A program made the position numbers and the translations under genes. A stretch of 64,000 nucleotides of DNA from assembly GCA_014799805.1 (NCBI GenBank), contig JAAVHJ010000076.1, forward strand, positions 1-64,000, written 5' to 3'. Position 1 is the stretch's first letter; every line of letters starts with the position of its first letter. The DNA comes from Ruminococcus sp. (lineage in GTDB: Bacteria > Bacillota > Clostridia > Oscillospirales > Ruminococcaceae). Below, one piece after another: positions 17,319-26,932 of this stretch. The notes under the pieces were generated by a model. That model did no database searches and was not told the origin of the DNA. It saw nothing but the letters and a program-made list of their open reading frames with translations.

Positions 17319-20168
17319 ATGGCGAAAAGTAAAAAAACGCCTGTGAAAATTGAAAAGCCTATACCAGCTTGGCTAGAAAAATTAAATGATATTTATTTCT
17401 GGGAAGTATTAGCTTTTGTGATTCCATTTTTATTAATGGGCTATGCGTTTAAAAGAGCAGAAATGCACCCATTCGGAGACAGGCAATTTTTAGTAACTGA
17501 CTTATGGCATCAGTATTACCCATTTTTTCAGCTCCTGCATGAAAAATTAAAAACAGGCGGTTCGTTATTATATTCATGGCGGACAGGAATCGGCACTAAT
17601 TTCTTGTCACTTATGGCATATTATGCTGCTAGTCCCTTGCATTTACTAGCAATTTTCATGAATCTGGAAAATTTAAGAGATGGCATGCTGGTAATTTTAA
17701 TGCTGAAATTTGCCTTTGCAGGATTTTTCATGGCAAAATGTTTACGTTATGTATTTGGCAAAAATGATTTGTCAATTACTATGTTTGGAATTTTATATGC
17801 ATTATGTAGCTATATGATGGGCTATTACTGGAATACTATCTGGATTGATACCGTTGCAATGTTGCCTTTGGTCATGATGGGCTTGACTATGCTTGTGAGA
17901 GAGGGGAAATATAGATTATATATTATTTCACTTGCATTTGCATTATTTTCTAATTATTATGTTGCCTATTTTATTTGTATTTTTACAGTAATAGCATTTT
18001 TTTGCTTATGCCTATATGAAAATATTAAAATTAAAAAATTTTTCAAGAGATTCGCATTGGTTACAGGTGGGTCTTTGCTAGGAGCTGGTTTGTCAGCTTG
18101 GATTTTATTGCCGACGTTTTTTGCATTGCAATTAACACATAGTGCAAATAATTCTTTCCCGCAAACAATTTCGTTCTATGAAAAATGGCGTGATATTGTT
18201 TCTAATATGCTTGCTTATACAGAAGTTACTTCAAAAGAGGGCTTGCCGAATTTATATTGTGGCTTGTTGCCTGTGTTATTATTGGGAGCATTTTTAATTG
18301 CCAAAAAAATCAGAATCCGCGAAAAAATTTCTGCAATTTTAATTCTGGTATTTTTAGTTGTCAGTTGCAATATGAATTACTTGAATTTTATCTGGCATGG
18401 ATTTCATTTTACAAATATGTTGCCTTATAGATTTTCGTTTTTATTTTCGTTTGTTATGCTAATTATGGCTTATCGGGCTTATCAGGTATTACTAGAAGAA
18501 AAATTGCATATTTTGCATTGGATTGCAATGTTGCTAGTTGGTGCAGGATTTTGTTATTTAGCTTATGGTTCAGGCATTCAGGAAGATGAAAATCATGCTT
18601 TTGTAAAATCCAGTGCAATTCTAGGAGCTGTTTATTTAGTCATTATTTTATTTAGATTTTTTGCACCCAAAGATGTGGTTCAAGTATTACTTGCTGGTGT
18701 GATTGCCTTTGAAATGACGGGACAAGCTGTTAGAGGTGTTGTTTCTGTTGGAAATTCTGGTTATTCTTCTTATTTAGCAAATAATGAAGAAGTGCAAAGT
18801 TTATTAAGTTTAGAAGATAATACAGATTTATTTCATAGAACAGAATTAACAATGTGGTATACACTGAATGACCCGTCTCTGTATGAATATAACGGTATTT
18901 CACAGTTTTCATCTATGGCAAATGAAAGTATTACGACATATTGCAGAAAACTTGGCTTGCCTGCTTCGGAAGCAGGAAACAGATATTATTATGCCAATAC
19001 TTCGCCTTTGACAAATATGTTACTGGACGTGCGTTATGTCATTGCAAAAGATGGCTATAGTGCGGATTCTGTGACAATGCATCAGATTAGTGAAAATGGT
19101 TCAAGTGTTTTATTTGAGAATCAATATATTTTGGGACTTGGCTTTATGATACCAGAGCTATTAGAACATGATGAACTAGAAGATTTAGATAATCCATTTG
19201 AACAGCAAAATTTATTATTTCAGAAATTAACAGGCTTACATGATGAATTATTTACACAAGTAGATATTACACATGTTGGACATCAGGGCTATGAAGTTAC
19301 TAGAAATGATTATGGCAGTTATCGATATACGAAGCAAACTGATGCTGGAGATACTGTATTTTTGAAATATAATTATACAACGACAAAAGCAGGTATGGCT
19401 TATGCCTATGCTAAAGTTACTAATTCGGATTATTTAGAAGTTTATCGGGATAATGCAGAACAGTTGCATAAATATAATATCGGCAGACAGCCTTATATTA
19501 CACCAATTGGGTATTTTCAAGCGGGAGAATTAGTAAATTTGCGTTGTACGATGAAAGAAGATGCAAATAGTGGCAGTGTGAATATTTATTTTTATGAATT
19601 AAATGAAGATGTATTAAAACAGGGCTATGAAGTATTAAAAAATCATACTTTGCAATTAACTGAATTTTCAGATACAAAATTAACAGGCAATGTTGATGTT
19701 GCACAAGATGGCATTTTGTATTTGTCAATTCCCTATGAAGAAGGCTGGCATGTTTATGTTGATGGACAAAAATCAGAAGTAATTTCTGTTTTTGATGCTA
19801 TGTGTGGTGTAAAATTAAATTCTGGTTCTCATGAAATTGTATTAAAATACAGCCCGAAAGGTTTTGTTTCTGGTGTATTAATTGGCATTGGCTGTATTGT
19901 AATTTTAATATTGCTTTGGCTTTGGGAAAGAAAACACCCTGTACAGGAAGATGCAGAATTACAAGAAGAATCACAGGAAATTATAGAAGATAGTACGCAA
20001 GCGGAAAATGAACAGGAAGAAAACGATATAGAAGAAGTATTAGATGCGTATTTTAGTAATAAGCAAGCAAAATCTGAAATCGTTGCAGAAGAAGATAGTT
20101 TATCACAGGATATGTTAACTGCATATTTGCAGGGTGAAAATCAAGAATCACAAGATTCTGAAAAATAA
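17319..20168 (+). CDS. YfhO-family multi-pass membrane protein
   Basis: About 949 residues. Twelve or more membrane helices fill residues about 20-480, followed by a large extracytoplasmic region (about 490-840), one last helix (about 845-868) and an acidic, Glu/Gln-rich cytoplasmic tail of about 80 residues. The opening (FVIPFLLMGYAFKRAEMHPFGDRQFLVTDLWHQYYPFF) and the end of the outer domain (LYLSIPYEEGWHVYVDGQK) are hallmarks of YfhO, a GT-C-type protein linked to glycosylation of wall or membrane polymers in Bacillus. ATG at 17319 has 8-base spacing from aaagga; the ATG at 17310 abuts it. Confidence 0.88.
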   Translation: MAKSKKTPVKIEKPIPAWLEKLNDIYFWEVLAFVIPFLLMGYAFKRAEMHPFGDRQFLVTDLWHQYYPFFQLLHEKLKTGGSLLYSWRTGIGTNFLSLMAYYAASPLHLLAIFMNLENLRDGMLVILMLKFAFAGFFMAKCLRYVFGKNDLSITMFGILYALCSYMMGYYWNTIWIDTVAMLPLVMMGLTMLVREGKYRLYIISLAFALFSNYYVAYFICIFTVIAFFCLCLYENIKIKKFFKRFALVTGGSLLGAGLSAWILLPTFFALQLTHSANNSFPQTISFYEKWRDIVSNMLAYTEVTSKEGLPNLYCGLLPVLLLGAFLIAKKIRIREKISAILILVFLVVSCNMNYLNFIWHGFHFTNMLPYRFSFLFSFVMLIMAYRAYQVLLEEKLHILHWIAMLLVGAGFCYLAYGSGIQEDENHAFVKSSAILGAVYLVIILFRFFAPKDVVQVLLAGVIAFEMTGQAVRGVVSVGNSGYSSYLANNEEVQSLLSLEDNTDLFHRTELTMWYTLNDPSLYEYNGISQFSSMANESITTYCRKLGLPASEAGNRYYYANTSPLTNMLLDVRYVIAKDGYSADSVTMHQISENGSSVLFENQYILGLGFMIPELLEHDELEDLDNPFEQQNLLFQKLTGLHDELFTQVDITHVGHQGYEVTRNDYGSYRYTKQTDAGDTVFLKYNYTTTKAGMAYAYAKVTNSDYLEVYRDNAEQLHKYNIGRQPYITPIGYFQAGELVNLRCTMKEDANSGSVNIYFYELNEDVLKQGYEVLKNHTLQLTEFSDTKLTGNVDVAQDGILYLSIPYEEGWHVYVDGQKSEVISVFDAMCGVKLNSGSHEIVLKYSPKGFVSGVLIGIGCIVILILLWLWERKHPVQEDAELQEESQEIIEDSTQAENEQEENDIEEVLDAYFSNKQAKSEIVAEEDSLSQDMLTAYLQGENQESQDSEK

Positions 20169-20191
20169 TTTAAAATTTTAAGAGGTGCATT

Positions 20192-20926
20192 TTGAGAAAT
20201 TTAAAAATTATGATGGCTTATCGGGGAACAGCATATCATGGATTTCAAATTCAGAATAATGGCATTACAGTGCAACAAGTTGTTGAAACATGTGTAAGCA
20301 AAGTTTTGAATGAATCTGTTGTCATTCATGGCTGTTCCCGAACGGATACAGGTGTTCATGCAAAGCAATTTTGCTTTTCTGTGCAGACAAATAGCAAAAT
20401 TTCAGAATTAGGTTTTGTCAGGGGTGTCAATGGCGAATTGCCAGCAGATATTTCTATTTTGTCATGCGAAGAAGCAGAACCAGATTTTCATGCAAGATTT
20501 AGCTGTAAGGGTAAAGAATATTTATATTTGATTCATAATAGTGAGTGTAAAGACCCATTTAGTAAAGATTTGGCTTATCATTATAGAAGAAAATTTAATC
20601 TGGAATTAGTACAGGAATCTGCACAGCAATTTATAGGAACAAAAGATTTTAAAGCATTCTGTACAGATAATGGAAAAAATATTAATACAGTTAGAACAAT
20701 TTCTAAGTTTGACGTGCAGAAAAATTCTGAAAAAATTTATTTTTTTGTACAAGGTGATGGCTTTTTATATCACATGGTCAGAATCATGATAGGAACTTTA
20801 TTAGATATCAACGAAGGCAGAATTGCAAAAAATAAATTGGAAGAAATTTTCAAATCTGGAAATAGATTACTGGCAGGAAGAACCGCACCTGCACAAGGTT
20901 TATATTTAAATCAAGTATTTTATTAA
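20192..20926 (+). CDS. truA: tRNA pseudouridine(38-40) synthase TruA
   Basis: 244 residues. It converts U38-40 of the tRNA anticodon arm to pseudouridine. The catalytic Asp lies in CSRTDTGVHA; YRGTAYHGFQIQ and FLYHMVRIMIGTL are the other TruA signatures. TTG start 5 bases after aagaggtg. Confidence 0.95.
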   Translation: MRNLKIMMAYRGTAYHGFQIQNNGITVQQVVETCVSKVLNESVVIHGCSRTDTGVHAKQFCFSVQTNSKISELGFVRGVNGELPADISILSCEEAEPDFHARFSCKGKEYLYLIHNSECKDPFSKDLAYHYRRKFNLELVQESAQQFIGTKDFKAFCTDNGKNINTVRTISKFDVQKNSEKIYFFVQGDGFLYHMVRIMIGTLLDINEGRIAKNKLEEIFKSGNRLLAGRTAPAQGLYLNQVFY

Positions 20927-20938
20927 GGGGGCTTTTTC

Positions 20939-22084
20939 ATGGCAAAAACAGTAGATGTTGTACTATTGCGGGAACGAAGAAAACGCAAAAGAAGATTATT
21001 CAGATTTTTAATCATTCTAGCTGTTGTCCTGTTTGGTGCGTTACTATATACAAGCCGTGAAAAATGGTTTCCAAAATTAGAAAAAATTGGTTCACAACAT
21101 GCGAATTTAAATGCAGAAACAGAGGGCGAATTTATGCTGACTGTTTCTGGCGGTGTGGATTATCATGCAGAATTTGTGAATAATAATTTATTTGTATTAT
21201 GCGATAAATATATTTATATTTATGATATGAACGGAGAATTGCAGGACAGCAGACAACATGCCTATAGCAATGCAATTATGAAAACAAATCAAGATAAGGC
21301 TTTGTTATATTCACATAATGGTACAAGTTTTCGTGTGGATAATTCTAAAAAAATGCTTTTTGAAGAAAATTTAGATGATTCTATCTGGTTTGGTGTACTC
21401 AGTGATGACGGACGTGTTGCAATTATCACAGGTTCAGAAACTTATGCTTGTTGTTTATATATTTATGATGCAACTGGAAAATTAATTTATACCAGAAATT
21501 GCTTGGAAAGATTAATTGATGTTAGTTTTCAGAATCAAGGCTGTATCTGTGCGACAATAGGGTCAGAAAATGGTGAAGTTGTGACTGTTTTAAAATATAT
21601 TCAGTTTCAGGAAAGCGATGTACAATGGACATCAGAGGCTTTGCCTGCGTTGTGTTGGCATGTGTATTCAATGAAAGATGGCGGAGCTTTTGTCATTGGA
21701 GATACGAAAACTGCATATTATAACAATACAGGCGATTTAATTAATAGTTATGCGTATAACGGCAGTTTAATAGATTGTGATTTTTTTAATAATCAAGGTG
21801 CTGTTTTACTCAAAAATGAAAGTCGCAGACAGTCTATATTATTATTATTTTCAGATAGTTCTACGAATCCAGTCACAGTTTATTTTGATAGCATTTGCAA
21901 AAATGTGAAAATTCAAGATAATATTATTTATTTATTAGATGCTGGAAAAATTAGAAGCTATTCGTTTACAGGTACAGAACTGTCATGTTTTGAAATTAAT
22001 GACGCTTATGAAAAAATTTTGAAAAATGGCAAATATTTTTATCTGTTAGGCTATGACAGAATTCAGCGTATGAGTGGCGGATAA
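20939..22084 (+). CDS. DUF5711-like membrane-anchored beta-propeller protein
   Basis: 381 residues. A short basic cytoplasmic start (RERRKRKRRLFRF), one membrane helix (about residues 23-40), then a beta-rich extracellular region with propeller-like repeats (NNLFVLCDKYIYIYDMNGEL; CCLYIYDATGKLIYT; IIYLLDAGKIRSYS). This architecture matches DUF5711 proteins of Clostridia; function unknown. It is the last gene of the ruv-truA run, 12 bases after truA. Confidence 0.7.
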   Translation: MAKTVDVVLLRERRKRKRRLFRFLIILAVVLFGALLYTSREKWFPKLEKIGSQHANLNAETEGEFMLTVSGGVDYHAEFVNNNLFVLCDKYIYIYDMNGELQDSRQHAYSNAIMKTNQDKALLYSHNGTSFRVDNSKKMLFEENLDDSIWFGVLSDDGRVAIITGSETYACCLYIYDATGKLIYTRNCLERLIDVSFQNQGCICATIGSENGEVVTVLKYIQFQESDVQWTSEALPALCWHVYSMKDGGAFVIGDTKTAYYNNTGDLINSYAYNGSLIDCDFFNNQGAVLLKNESRRQSILLLFSDSSTNPVTVYFDSICKNVKIQDNIIYLLDAGKIRSYSFTGTELSCFEINDAYEKILKNGKYFYLLGYDRIQRMSGG

Positions 22085-22102
22085 AAATTAGAATCAAAAA
22101 AG

Positions 22103-22131
22103 TTGACAATTTCTGAATGATATGTTATACT
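22103..22131 (+). promoter_or_regulatory. Promoter of the Clp ATPase gene
   Basis: TTGACA (22103-22108), 17 bases, TATACT (22126-22131). The sequence aaggtcaattatattcag just downstream only partly resembles a CtsR site. Confidence 0.8.
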
Positions 22132-22175
22132 AAATAAGAAAAGGTCAATTATATTCAGAAAGGAAGATAAATTTT

Positions 22176-24512
22176 ATGGTTTTATGCAGTAAATGTAAAA
22201 AAAGACCAGCTGTTGTTTTTATTTCTGCGTTGCGTGGAGAAGAAAGCAAGAACGAAGGGTATTGTTTGGTATGTGCAAGAGATTTAAATATTCCGCAAGT
22301 TTCGGACTATCTCAAAAGTCATTATATCAACGAAGATGATTTGGAAGAATTTTCCGAACGTATGATGGAAATGATGCAAGATAGTTTGCCAGATGGGATG
22401 GACGAAGAAATGTTTGCAAATGCGAATGCGAATTCTAATGACGAACCAATCAGTGGTACGATTGATGCAATGCCTAGCTTTTTGCGTAATTTATTTGGCG
22501 GAATGGCTAGTATGAGTAGCAAACAGCCAAATCAAGAATCCCATGATTTCAGAGAAAGTCGGAAAAATGACCGTAATCGCAAAAAAAATAATAAGCCTGA
22601 AAAAGAGTATAAATTTCTTAATAATTACTGCACGAATTTAAGCAAACGTGCTGAAAATGGTGAACTTGATAGAATTATTGGCAGAGATAAAGAAATTGCA
22701 CGCACGATGCAGATTTTATCCCGTAGAACAAAAAATAATCCCTGCCTGATTGGTGAACCTGGTGTTGGTAAAACTGCCATTGCAGAAGGGCTTGCACAGA
22801 GAATTGCCAGCGGAGATGCACCGTTTCATTTATTGGATAAAAAAATTTATCTTCTGGATTTAACAGCTCTTGTTGCAGGTACGCAATTCAGGGGGCAATT
22901 TGAAAGCCGTGTCAAAGGCTTGATTGCAGATGTGGTAAAAGCTAATAATGTAATATTATTTATTGATGAAGTGCATAATCTTGTAGGGGCTGGCGATTCA
23001 GAGGGTTCTATGAATGCCGCAAATATTTTGAAGCCTGCTCTTTCCAGAGGTGAAATTCAAGTAATTGGAGCAACGACTTTTAAAGAATATCGCAAATATA
23101 TTGAAAAAGATAGTGCTTTAGAACGCCGTTTCCAGCCTGTGACAATTACAGAACCAACTGTAGAAGAAACGGCACAAGTATTACTTGGCATTCGTGAATA
23201 TTATGAAAGATATCACAGAGTTAAAATTGAAGACAGAATGTTGAATTTATGTGCGGTTTTATCAGAAAGATATATTACAAATAGATTTTTGCCAGATAAA
23301 GCAATTGATTTACTTGATGAAAGCTGTGCTTACAGAAGTTTGCATGCCAAAGAACTTACAGAATTAGATACAGTCACAAGAGAATTATGCAAAAAATACC
23401 AGGAACTTGAAGAAGCGAAAGACAGTGGCACACAGGATTTTCAGAAAATTGCAGAATTAAAATCTGCTTGCAGTCGTTTAGAAATGCAACAGAAAGAATT
23501 ATTAGATAAAGTAGACCAAATATTTGTATCTGAAACAGATTTGGCAGCGGTTATTGAATTATGGACAGGAATCCCTGCAAATAAAATTGCTGAAACAGAA
23601 ATGGCTCGTATGAAAGGGCTTGCAGAACGTTTGAAATCTAAAGTAATTGGTCAAGATGATGCTGTGAATGCTCTTGCAAAATCTATTAAACGAAGCCGTG
23701 TGCAATTAAGTGAACGTATCAGACCAGCGTCATTTATATTTGTAGGTCCTACTGGTGTCGGAAAAACTGAGCTTGTAAAAGTGCTTGCGTCAGAATTATT
23801 TGATACAACAGAGCCTTTGATTCGTCTGGATATGACAGAATTTATGGAAAAACATTCTGTTGCAAGATTAATTGGCTCTCCTCCAGGATATGTCGGTTAT
23901 GATGAGGCAGGACAATTAACAGAAAAAGTCCGCAGAAAGCCTTATTCTGTGATTTTATTTGATGAAATCGAAAAAGCTCATCCTGATGTCATGAATATTT
24001 TAATGCAGATTTTAGACGAAGGGCAAATTGAAGATGCACAAGGCAGAACTGTCAGCTTTGCACATACTGTGATTTGCATGACTTCTAATGCCGGTTCTAC
24101 AGATAAAACAATTGGTGTTGGTTTTAATAAAACCCAAGAAGACGTGACAAAAGAAAAAGCAATGAAAGCGTTAAGAGATTTCCTGCGACCAGAATTTATC
24201 AGCCGTATTGATGAAATTATTGTATTCAAGCCTTTGAATCAAGAGAATTATGCGTCCATTGCAGGATTGATGTTAGAGGAAATGCGGACACCTTTGCAGG
24301 AAAAAGGCATTGTTTTAGCATATGAACAATCTGCTTTGCAAAAAATGGCAGAAGAAGCTTTTGGCAAACGCTATGGAGCAAGAGAAATTCGCCGTGTAAT
24401 TCGTGACCGTGTAGAAGATGCAATTGCATCAGAAATCATTGATAATGGAAGTATTTTGCATAAAATTAATATCAGCACAGATGAAAATGGCGTGAAATTA
24501 TATTTTAATTAA
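22176..24512 (+). CDS. Clp ATPase with N-terminal zinc finger (ClpE/ClpC-like)
   Basis: 778 residues. Residues 1-40 carry a CSKC...CLVC zinc finger of the ClpE/McsA type in place of the usual Clp_N repeats, followed by a charged linker. AAA+ module 1 has Walker [10 protein letters not shown] and Walker [12 protein letters not shown]; a short coiled-coil M region follows (about 385-445); module 2 has GPTGVGKTE and LFDEIEKAH. The IGVGF loop is the site that docks on ClpP, so it should feed unfolded proteins to ClpP. Heat or stress control is likely by family. Confidence 0.9.
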   Translation: MVLCSKCKKRPAVVFISALRGEESKNEGYCLVCARDLNIPQVSDYLKSHYINEDDLEEFSERMMEMMQDSLPDGMDEEMFANANANSNDEPISGTIDAMPSFLRNLFGGMASMSSKQPNQESHDFRESRKNDRNRKKNNKPEKEYKFLNNYCTNLSKRAENGELDRIIGRDKEIARTMQILSRRTKNNPCLIGEPGVGKTAIAEGLAQRIASGDAPFHLLDKKIYLLDLTALVAGTQFRGQFESRVKGLIADVVKANNVILFIDEVHNLVGAGDSEGSMNAANILKPALSRGEIQVIGATTFKEYRKYIEKDSALERRFQPVTITEPTVEETAQVLLGIREYYERYHRVKIEDRMLNLCAVLSERYITNRFLPDKAIDLLDESCAYRSLHAKELTELDTVTRELCKKYQELEEAKDSGTQDFQKIAELKSACSRLEMQQKELLDKVDQIFVSETDLAAVIELWTGIPANKIAETEMARMKGLAERLKSKVIGQDDAVNALAKSIKRSRVQLSERIRPASFIFVGPTGVGKTELVKVLASELFDTTEPLIRLDMTEFMEKHSVARLIGSPPGYVGYDEAGQLTEKVRRKPYSVILFDEIEKAHPDVMNILMQILDEGQIEDAQGRTVSFAHTVICMTSNAGSTDKTIGVGFNKTQEDVTKEKAMKALRDFLRPEFISRIDEIIVFKPLNQENYASIAGLMLEEMRTPLQEKGIVLAYEQSALQKMAEEAFGKRYGAREIRRVIRDRVEDAIASEIIDNGSILHKINISTDENGVKLYFN

Positions 24513-24517
24513 TTTTA

Positions 24518-24566
24518 AATTATCTCTCTGAATTTTTTTAATTTTCAGAGAGATAATTTTTTTTAA
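24518..24566 (+). terminator. Terminator of the Clp ATPase gene
   Basis: Stem of about 15 bp (aattatctctctgaa with ttcagagagataatt) followed by T8. Confidence 0.88.
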
Positions 24567-24593
24567 AATTTTGAAAAAATTTTAAAAAAACAC

Positions 24594-24622
24594 TTGACAA
24601 ATAAAATATTATATGCTATAAT
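24594..24622 (+). promoter_or_regulatory. Promoter of tRNA-Gly
   Basis: TTGACA (24594-24599), 17 bases, TATAAT (24617-24622) with TGC extension. Confidence 0.88.
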
Positions 24623-24646
24623 AATTACTGTTGCAGGAAATAAATT

Positions 24647-24720
<74 letters not shown>

Positions 24721-24733
24721 AAAATAAAGTTAG

Positions 24734-24762
24734 AAAAAAGACTGTTGATTCAGTCTTTTTTA
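24734..24762 (+). terminator. Terminator of tRNA-Gly
   Basis: aaaaaagactg pairs with cagtctttttt around a ttgatt loop. Confidence 0.85.
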
Positions 24763-24845
24763 TTTTTGCCTGAAATCATTTTGAATATTTTTATTAGTAT
24801 CTCACAAGAATAATTATATTTTTTCATTCACAAGGAGGATTATTT

Positions 24846-24974
24846 ATGTTATTTTTTTTAGGCTGTATGTTTGGAGCAATGATAGGTATTGTGATTACTA
24901 GTTTTTGTGTGACAGCAGGGCAAGCGGATGCATGTAAGAATTGTATGTATCACGAAAAAAACAGTTTAGAATAA
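24846..24974 (+). CDS. 42-residue membrane peptide (DUF3789-like)
   Basis: A tiny protein beginning MLFFLGCMFGAMIGIVITS: one hydrophobic helix with Gly-x3-Gly spacing, then a short polar tail containing a Cys-x2-Cys pair (CKNC). The opening resembles the short DUF3789 family found in Clostridia and their phages. A strong aaggagg site lies 8 bases before the ATG, which is the main reason to call it real. Function unknown. Confidence 0.65.
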   Translation: MLFFLGCMFGAMIGIVITSFCVTAGQADACKNCMYHEKNSLE

Positions 24975-25071
24975 TTTTAAAAATTTTTTTAAAAATTTGC
25001 TAAGATATTTTTTAAGTTCTTACGTCTAAGTTTATGAAAGCACAAAAAAGCTTTTAAAAGGAGGACACAAA

Positions 25072-25626
25072 ATGGATAACGGTGCAAGTAGCTACCGCCG
25101 TTTCCTAAATGGTGATGATTCTGGTATGATAGAATTAATTCGGGATTACAAAGACGGACTTGTATTATATTTAAACAGTCTGACAAATAATCTTGATGAT
25201 GCAGAAGACCTCATGGAGGATACTTTTTTTAAGCTTGCCGTGAAAAAACCTAAATTTTATGGAAGAAGTTCTTTTAAAACATGGCTCTATGCAATCGGAC
25301 ATAATCTGGCAATTGATTTTTTGCGGAAAAAATCCAAAATTTCAGAAATATCTATTTATGATTGTGATAAAATTGCCAGTCATGAAGATATTGAGCGAAA
25401 TTATATCAGAGAAGAACAGAAAATCATCATTCACAAAGCACTTTCGCATATGAAACCAGAGTACAGACAGGTAATTTGTTTAATTTATTTTGAAGAATTT
25501 GATATACAAGAAACGGCTAAAATTATGCGAAAAAGTAAACGGCAGATTTCTAATATGCTGTATCAAGCGAAAAATTCGCTTCGTAGAGAACTTGAGAAAG
25601 AAGGATTTATTTATGCGGGATTATAA
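25072..25626 (+). CDS. ECF-type RNA polymerase sigma factor
   Basis: 184 residues. Region 2 (DAEDLMEDTFFKLAVKKP, then SFKTWLYAIGHNLAIDFLRKK) recognises the -10 element; region 4 (YRQVICLIYFEEFDIQETAKIM followed by KRQISNMLYQAKNSLRREL) recognises the -35. No region 1 or 3. The start follows aaaaggagg. The stop lies inside the next gene (14-base overlap), so this sigma factor is co-translated with a membrane protein that may regulate it. Confidence 0.9.
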   Translation: MDNGASSYRRFLNGDDSGMIELIRDYKDGLVLYLNSLTNNLDDAEDLMEDTFFKLAVKKPKFYGRSSFKTWLYAIGHNLAIDFLRKKSKISEISIYDCDKIASHEDIERNYIREEQKIIIHKALSHMKPEYRQVICLIYFEEFDIQETAKIMRKSKRQISNMLYQAKNSLRRELEKEGFIYAGL

Positions 25627-26869
25627 ACTCGTTGCACAGCGTGTATTTCAACGCCGTGATGAGTATCTTCTTGCTAAAAAACGTAAAAAAAGGCGTATTA
25701 TTTATACAGCAATTCCGATTAGTTTATGCGTTTTGTTTGCAACGGGCATAGCCTATCGGCATGGAAATTCTTCTGGCGAATTGCAAACTGTGGAACAGGA
25801 AACAACGAATTTTAGCGATTTTGATAAACAAGAACAAGCAACGGAAAGTCAAACTATATTTCATCCTTCTGTTGAAACAGAAGATACAGATAATACAAAA
25901 CTTGACACTGATTTTATTACGGTTACAGAAACCAATCAATTAATTAGTGAAAGTTTTTCAGCAACAGAGCCAACAGAATTAACAGAATCAACGGAGCTGA
26001 CATCAGAACCGTTATTCTTGACTGAAACAATCGCAACTTCTTCCGAAATTCTAAAAGAAGTCATTACGACTGAAACGCAATTAAGTTTTACAACAGAACC
26101 AACAGAACCTAGTATGATTATTGATAATCCGCCTGAAACACAACAGCCTAACGATTATCGAATCACAGTAGAAGCCTTTGAACCAACGCCAGAGCAATTA
26201 AGCCAAGTGGTGCAACAAACTGTTTCTAGTGATTTTGAAATGAATTACACAAGTTTAGAACAATTATTTCAAGATACAGGTGCAACGATTCTGTGTAAAG
26301 TATTATCTGTTGTGAATACAATCAGGGACAATAAGCCTTATACAGTGTATACAGTGGAAGTAACAGAATCCGTTTATGGTTCGTTTGTGGCAGGAGATTT
26401 ATTAAGCATTGTACAATATGGCGGTTATATATTACAAGAAAATGATAGCGTTGACCTTGCGCCACCACTAGAAACATCACCCTCATCATGTTATGACCCA
26501 TCAGATGAAACAAATAGTATGAGTCCGCCATTTAGTGATGAAGAAAATTCTAATGAACAAACTGGAGATCCTTCTCCACCTCCAGCAATGGAGAAACCAC
26601 CAGAATCAGAAATTTTAATAGAAGAACAGCTTGCTTATTCTGAAACGCCTACTATTTCGCAAGAATATGTTTTATTTATTTCTCCAGATAGTTTATTTGA
26701 GGGTGCATATGCGACTTTAAATCAAAACGAAGGCGTTTTCAAAGTCAATTCTGAAACTGGTGAATTAATTCGCAATGCAGAACAAGGTGATGCTATTAAT
26801 TCTTCTATTTTTTATGAGAATCTTAAAGAAGCCAGTCAAAATTTTGTGAACTCTAATTATATTAATTAA
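25613..26869 (+). CDS. Thr/Glu-rich membrane-anchored protein, possible anti-sigma partner
   Basis: 418 residues. A 28-residue basic cytoplasmic end, one helix (about 30-47), then an extracellular region. Residues about 55-180 are low-complexity Thr/Glu/Ser (TEPTELTESTELT-like), followed by a folded part (about 195-275, with YTVYTVEVTESVYG and GDLLSIVQYGG), a Pro/Ser/Glu linker, and a last segment with ETPTISQEYVLFIS. The position after an ECF sigma gene suggests an anti-sigma role, but the cytoplasmic part is too short for a standard zinc anti-sigma domain. ATG at 25613 follows aagga. Confidence 0.75.
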   Translation: MRDYKLVAQRVFQRRDEYLLAKKRKKRRIIYTAIPISLCVLFATGIAYRHGNSSGELQTVEQETTNFSDFDKQEQATESQTIFHPSVETEDTDNTKLDTDFITVTETNQLISESFSATEPTELTESTELTSEPLFLTETIATSSEILKEVITTETQLSFTTEPTEPSMIIDNPPETQQPNDYRITVEAFEPTPEQLSQVVQQTVSSDFEMNYTSLEQLFQDTGATILCKVLSVVNTIRDNKPYTVYTVEVTESVYGSFVAGDLLSIVQYGGYILQENDSVDLAPPLETSPSSCYDPSDETNSMSPPFSDEENSNEQTGDPSPPPAMEKPPESEILIEEQLAYSETPTISQEYVLFISPDSLFEGAYATLNQNEGVFKVNSETGELIRNAEQGDAINSSIFYENLKEASQNFVNSNYIN

Positions 26870-26932
26870 TTAATTATTTATTTATTTATTTAATTGTTTA
26901 ATTAAATTTAATCAAGAAAGGAAAAAGTTTTT

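Noticed and set aside
22126-22175. CtsR operator at the Clp gene
   Set aside because: ggtcaa occurs only once with a poor second half, so the direct repeat needed for CtsR is not present.
25490-25612. Longer start for the Thr-rich membrane protein
   Set aside because: It lies inside the sigma factor gene out of frame; the ATG at 25613 has aagga upstream and gives a normal membrane topology.
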